The notes below the pieces were generated by a model. The model was given only the letters and a program-made list of their open reading frames with translations, did no database searches and was not told where the DNA came from. A DNA stretch of 34,043 nt from NCBI GenBank assembly GCA_026709225.1, contig JAPOTJ010000106.1, positions 1 through 34,043 of the forward strand. Reading direction: 5' to 3'. The position numbers and the translations under genes are program-made. Shown one piece after another: positions 32,579 to 34,043 of the stretch (positions are counted from its first letter, which is position 1; each line of letters starts with the position of its first letter). The stretch is from Gammaproteobacteria bacterium (GTDB lineage: Bacteria > Pseudomonadota > Gammaproteobacteria > Pseudomonadales > Azotimanducaceae).

Positions 32579-33841
32579 ATGAACCTTGCAGACCTGAAGC
32601 GTCAACCTGTGACCAACCTTGTCGAACTCGCGAAGGACCTCGGCCTAGAGAACCTCGCGCGATCCAGAAAGCAAGAGGTGATTGCCGCCATCTTGCGCCG
32701 CCAGACGAAAAACGGTGAAGAGATCGTCGCCGAGGGCACGCTCGAAATCATGAACGAAGGCTACGGCTTTATTCGATCTCCAGATAGCTCCTATCTCGCT
32801 GGCCCCGATGATGTCTATGTCAGCCCGAGCCAAATTCGACGCTTTGGACTGCGCACCGGTGACAGCCTCTCCGGCAAGATTCGCCCGCCGAAGAACGGCG
32901 AACGCTACTTCGCGCTTCTACAGGTGGACGATATCAACGGCGACGAGCCTACCGCGCGCAAGGATCTCGTGCTGTTTGAAAACCTCACCCCGCTATTCCC
33001 GGACGAGCGACTCGTGCTTGAGCGCGGCAATGGCAGCACTGAAGACATCGCGGCACGTATCGTGGATCTGGTCGCGCCCATCGGCAAAGGGCAGCGTGGT
33101 CTCATCGTCTCGCCGCCAAAAGCCGGCAAGACGCTCATGCTGCAGAACATCGCGCAGTCCATCACGGCCAACAACCCGGAAGTTTCCTTGATCGTCCTGC
33201 TCATCGACGAGCGACCCGAAGAGGTCACCGAGATGCAGCGCTCGGTGCGCGGCGAGGTCGTTGCCAGCACCTTCGACGAAAACGCCTCGCGCCATGTGCA
33301 GGTGGCGGACATGGTCATCGAAAAAGCCCGGCGCCTCGTTGAACATCGCAAGGATGTCGTCATCCTCTTGGATTCCATCACCCGCCTTGCACGCGCCTAC
33401 AACACGGTACAGCCTTCGACGGGGCGGGTACTCACCGGCGGCGTGGATGCCAACGCGCTAGAGCATCCGAAACGCTTCTTCGGCGCCGCGCGCAATATCG
33501 AAGAAGGGGGCAGCCTGACGATCATTGCGACAGCCCTCATTGACACAGGCTCACGCATGGACGAGGTGATCTATGAAGAATTCAAAGGCACAGGCAATCA
33601 GGAACTGCATTTGGAGCGCAAGATCGCCGAAAAACGAGTCTACCCCGCGATTAACATTCGCAGATCCGGCACGCGCCGGGAGGAACGGCTGCTGACCGAC
33701 GGCGACTATGGCCGCGTTGTCCTCTTGCGACGCATCCTGCATGACATGGAGGATCTCGCCGGTATCGAGTGGCTGATTGACAAGCTCAAGGGCGTGAAGA
33801 CCAACGAGGAATTGTTTACAGCCATGCGCAGCGGGCGCTAG
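32579..33841 (+). CDS. rho: Transcription termination factor Rho
   Basis: This is a complete 420-residue Rho, the hexameric RNA helicase that ends transcription. The N-terminal domain ([20 protein letters not shown]) is followed by the RNA-binding cold-shock-like domain ([36 protein letters not shown]). The ATPase core has Walker A SPPKAGKT at 178-185, Walker [17 protein letters not shown], the Q-loop region ([20 protein letters not shown]) and the R-loop ([16 protein letters not shown]). No insertions or missing motifs are seen. The TAG stop is inside the left arm of the downstream inverted-repeat element. Confidence 0.97.
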   Translation: MNLADLKRQPVTNLVELAKDLGLENLARSRKQEVIAAILRRQTKNGEEIVAEGTLEIMNEGYGFIRSPDSSYLAGPDDVYVSPSQIRRFGLRTGDSLSGKIRPPKNGERYFALLQVDDINGDEPTARKDLVLFENLTPLFPDERLVLERGNGSTEDIAARIVDLVAPIGKGQRGLIVSPPKAGKTLMLQNIAQSITANNPEVSLIVLLIDERPEEVTEMQRSVRGEVVASTFDENASRHVQVADMVIEKARRLVEHRKDVVILLDSITRLARAYNTVQPSTGRVLTGGVDANALEHPKRFFGAARNIEEGGSLTIIATALIDTGSRMDEVIYEEFKGTGNQELHLERKIAEKRVYPAINIRRSGTRREERLLTDGDYGRVVLLRRILHDMEDLAGIEWLIDKLKGVKTNEELFTAMRSGR

Positions 33842-34004
33842 GAGCCTGCGCCGTAGAAATTCACGATAGCGAAAATTCGATCCCGCCGCCCGTTTGGAGG
33901 GTCGATTGAGGATAATATCGGGCTATATTTGACGAAATCGAGCGTTCAAACGGGCGAGTGGGAGCGGATTTGCAGCCGCGAATTTCTACGGCGCAGGCTC
34001 CTAG
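33838..34004. mobile_element. Palindromic element with 25-bp perfect inverted ends at the rho stop
   Basis: The left arm (33838-33862, starting CTAGGAGCCTGCGCC) is the exact reverse complement of the right arm (33980-34004). Inside is a second inverted pair CGCCCGTTTG (33887-33896) with CAAACGGGCG (33947-33956), and a shorter TCGATT/AATCGA pair, so the whole can fold into one long hairpin with an AT-rich tip. CTAG at both edges could be a target duplication or simply part of the palindrome. The right 48 bases recur at 9011-9058. It probably acts as, or sits in, the rho terminator region. Confidence 0.75.
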
Positions 34005-34043
34005 GGAAGGTCTTGTCTGATTGAATTATGCTGTGGGCGCCCC
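34005..34043. other. Window end, no gene seen
   Basis: The last 39 bases start GGAAGGTCTTGTCTGATTGA right after CTAG. This is loosely like an IS5-family terminal repeat, but the window ends too soon to judge. Confidence 0.15.

Noticed and set aside
34005-34043. Possible start of another IS5-like element
   Set aside because: Only a loose match to a terminal repeat, and the window ends before any second end or transposase could be seen.
1-34043. CRISPR arrays, tRNA and rRNA genes
   Set aside because: No regularly spaced repeats and no cloverleaf or rRNA-like segments were noticed; the repeats present are dispersed palindromes.

Overview
The window looks like a stretch of chromosome from a Gammaproteobacterium of moderately high GC. 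The support is a complete SecB chaperone, a canonical 420-residue Rho, a TonB-dependent receptor, an MFS-PlsC fusion, and REP-like palindromes carrying a GGGAGCGG-type core. I cannot place it at genus level. No rRNA, tRNA or CRISPR array was seen. Genes are densely packed, often with ATGA or GTGA stop/start overlaps. Layout: 1-4107 holds the end of a repeated element, a TonB-dependent receptor and a divergent MFS carrier. 4091-6805 is a leftward run of a group D flavin monooxygenase/acyl-CoA dehydrogenase-like protein, a sulfurtransferase and an S2P-type membrane protease. 6962-7216 is a small gene whose product starts with a textbook double-glycine leader, so it is probably a bacteriocin/microcin-like precursor. 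7435-13954 carries a thiolase-like protein, an acyl-CoA dehydrogenase, a secreted protein of unknown function, an orphan Phd-type antitoxin, a Baeyer-Villiger monooxygenase, a decayed FAD-enzyme remnant and a phosphopantetheinyl transferase. 13961-20698 is a tight five-gene leftward operon: a GltD-like flavoprotein with ferredoxin clusters, a 2-oxoacid:ferredoxin oxidoreductase (KorA gamma-alpha fusion and KorB), a long-form GAPDH and a GNAT acetyltransferase. 20839-22123 is a higher-GC island: a PD-(D/E)XK nuclease-like gene with a coiled coil, bracketed by 34-bp near-identical direct repeats, beside a truncated HExxH protein. 22233-30316 carries a CoA-transferase, a DUF815 ATPase with DUF503, the MFS-PlsC fusion, an SDR/enoyl-CoA hydratase/Bcr-type MFS operon and SecB. 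30451-33841 has a RHH-PIN (VapBC-type) toxin-antitoxin pair, a 6-phosphogluconate dehydrogenase and rho with a C-rich leader. How the genes fit together: the receptor, carriers, acyl-CoA dehydrogenases, thiolase-like protein, BVMO, SDR, hydratase and CoA-transferase suggest uptake and oxidative breakdown of lipid-like, cyclic or steroid-like carbon, though no substrate can be read from sequence. The Kor/GltD-Fd/GAPDH operon would handle central carbon and low-potential electrons. The clearest unexpected structure is a family of palindromic, transposase-less elements. One 253-bp element, with near-perfect inverted ends and a CTAA duplication, sits exactly between two convergent genes so that each CTAA copy supplies one gene's stop codon. 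A different palindromic element with 25-bp perfect inverted ends starts on the rho stop codon.
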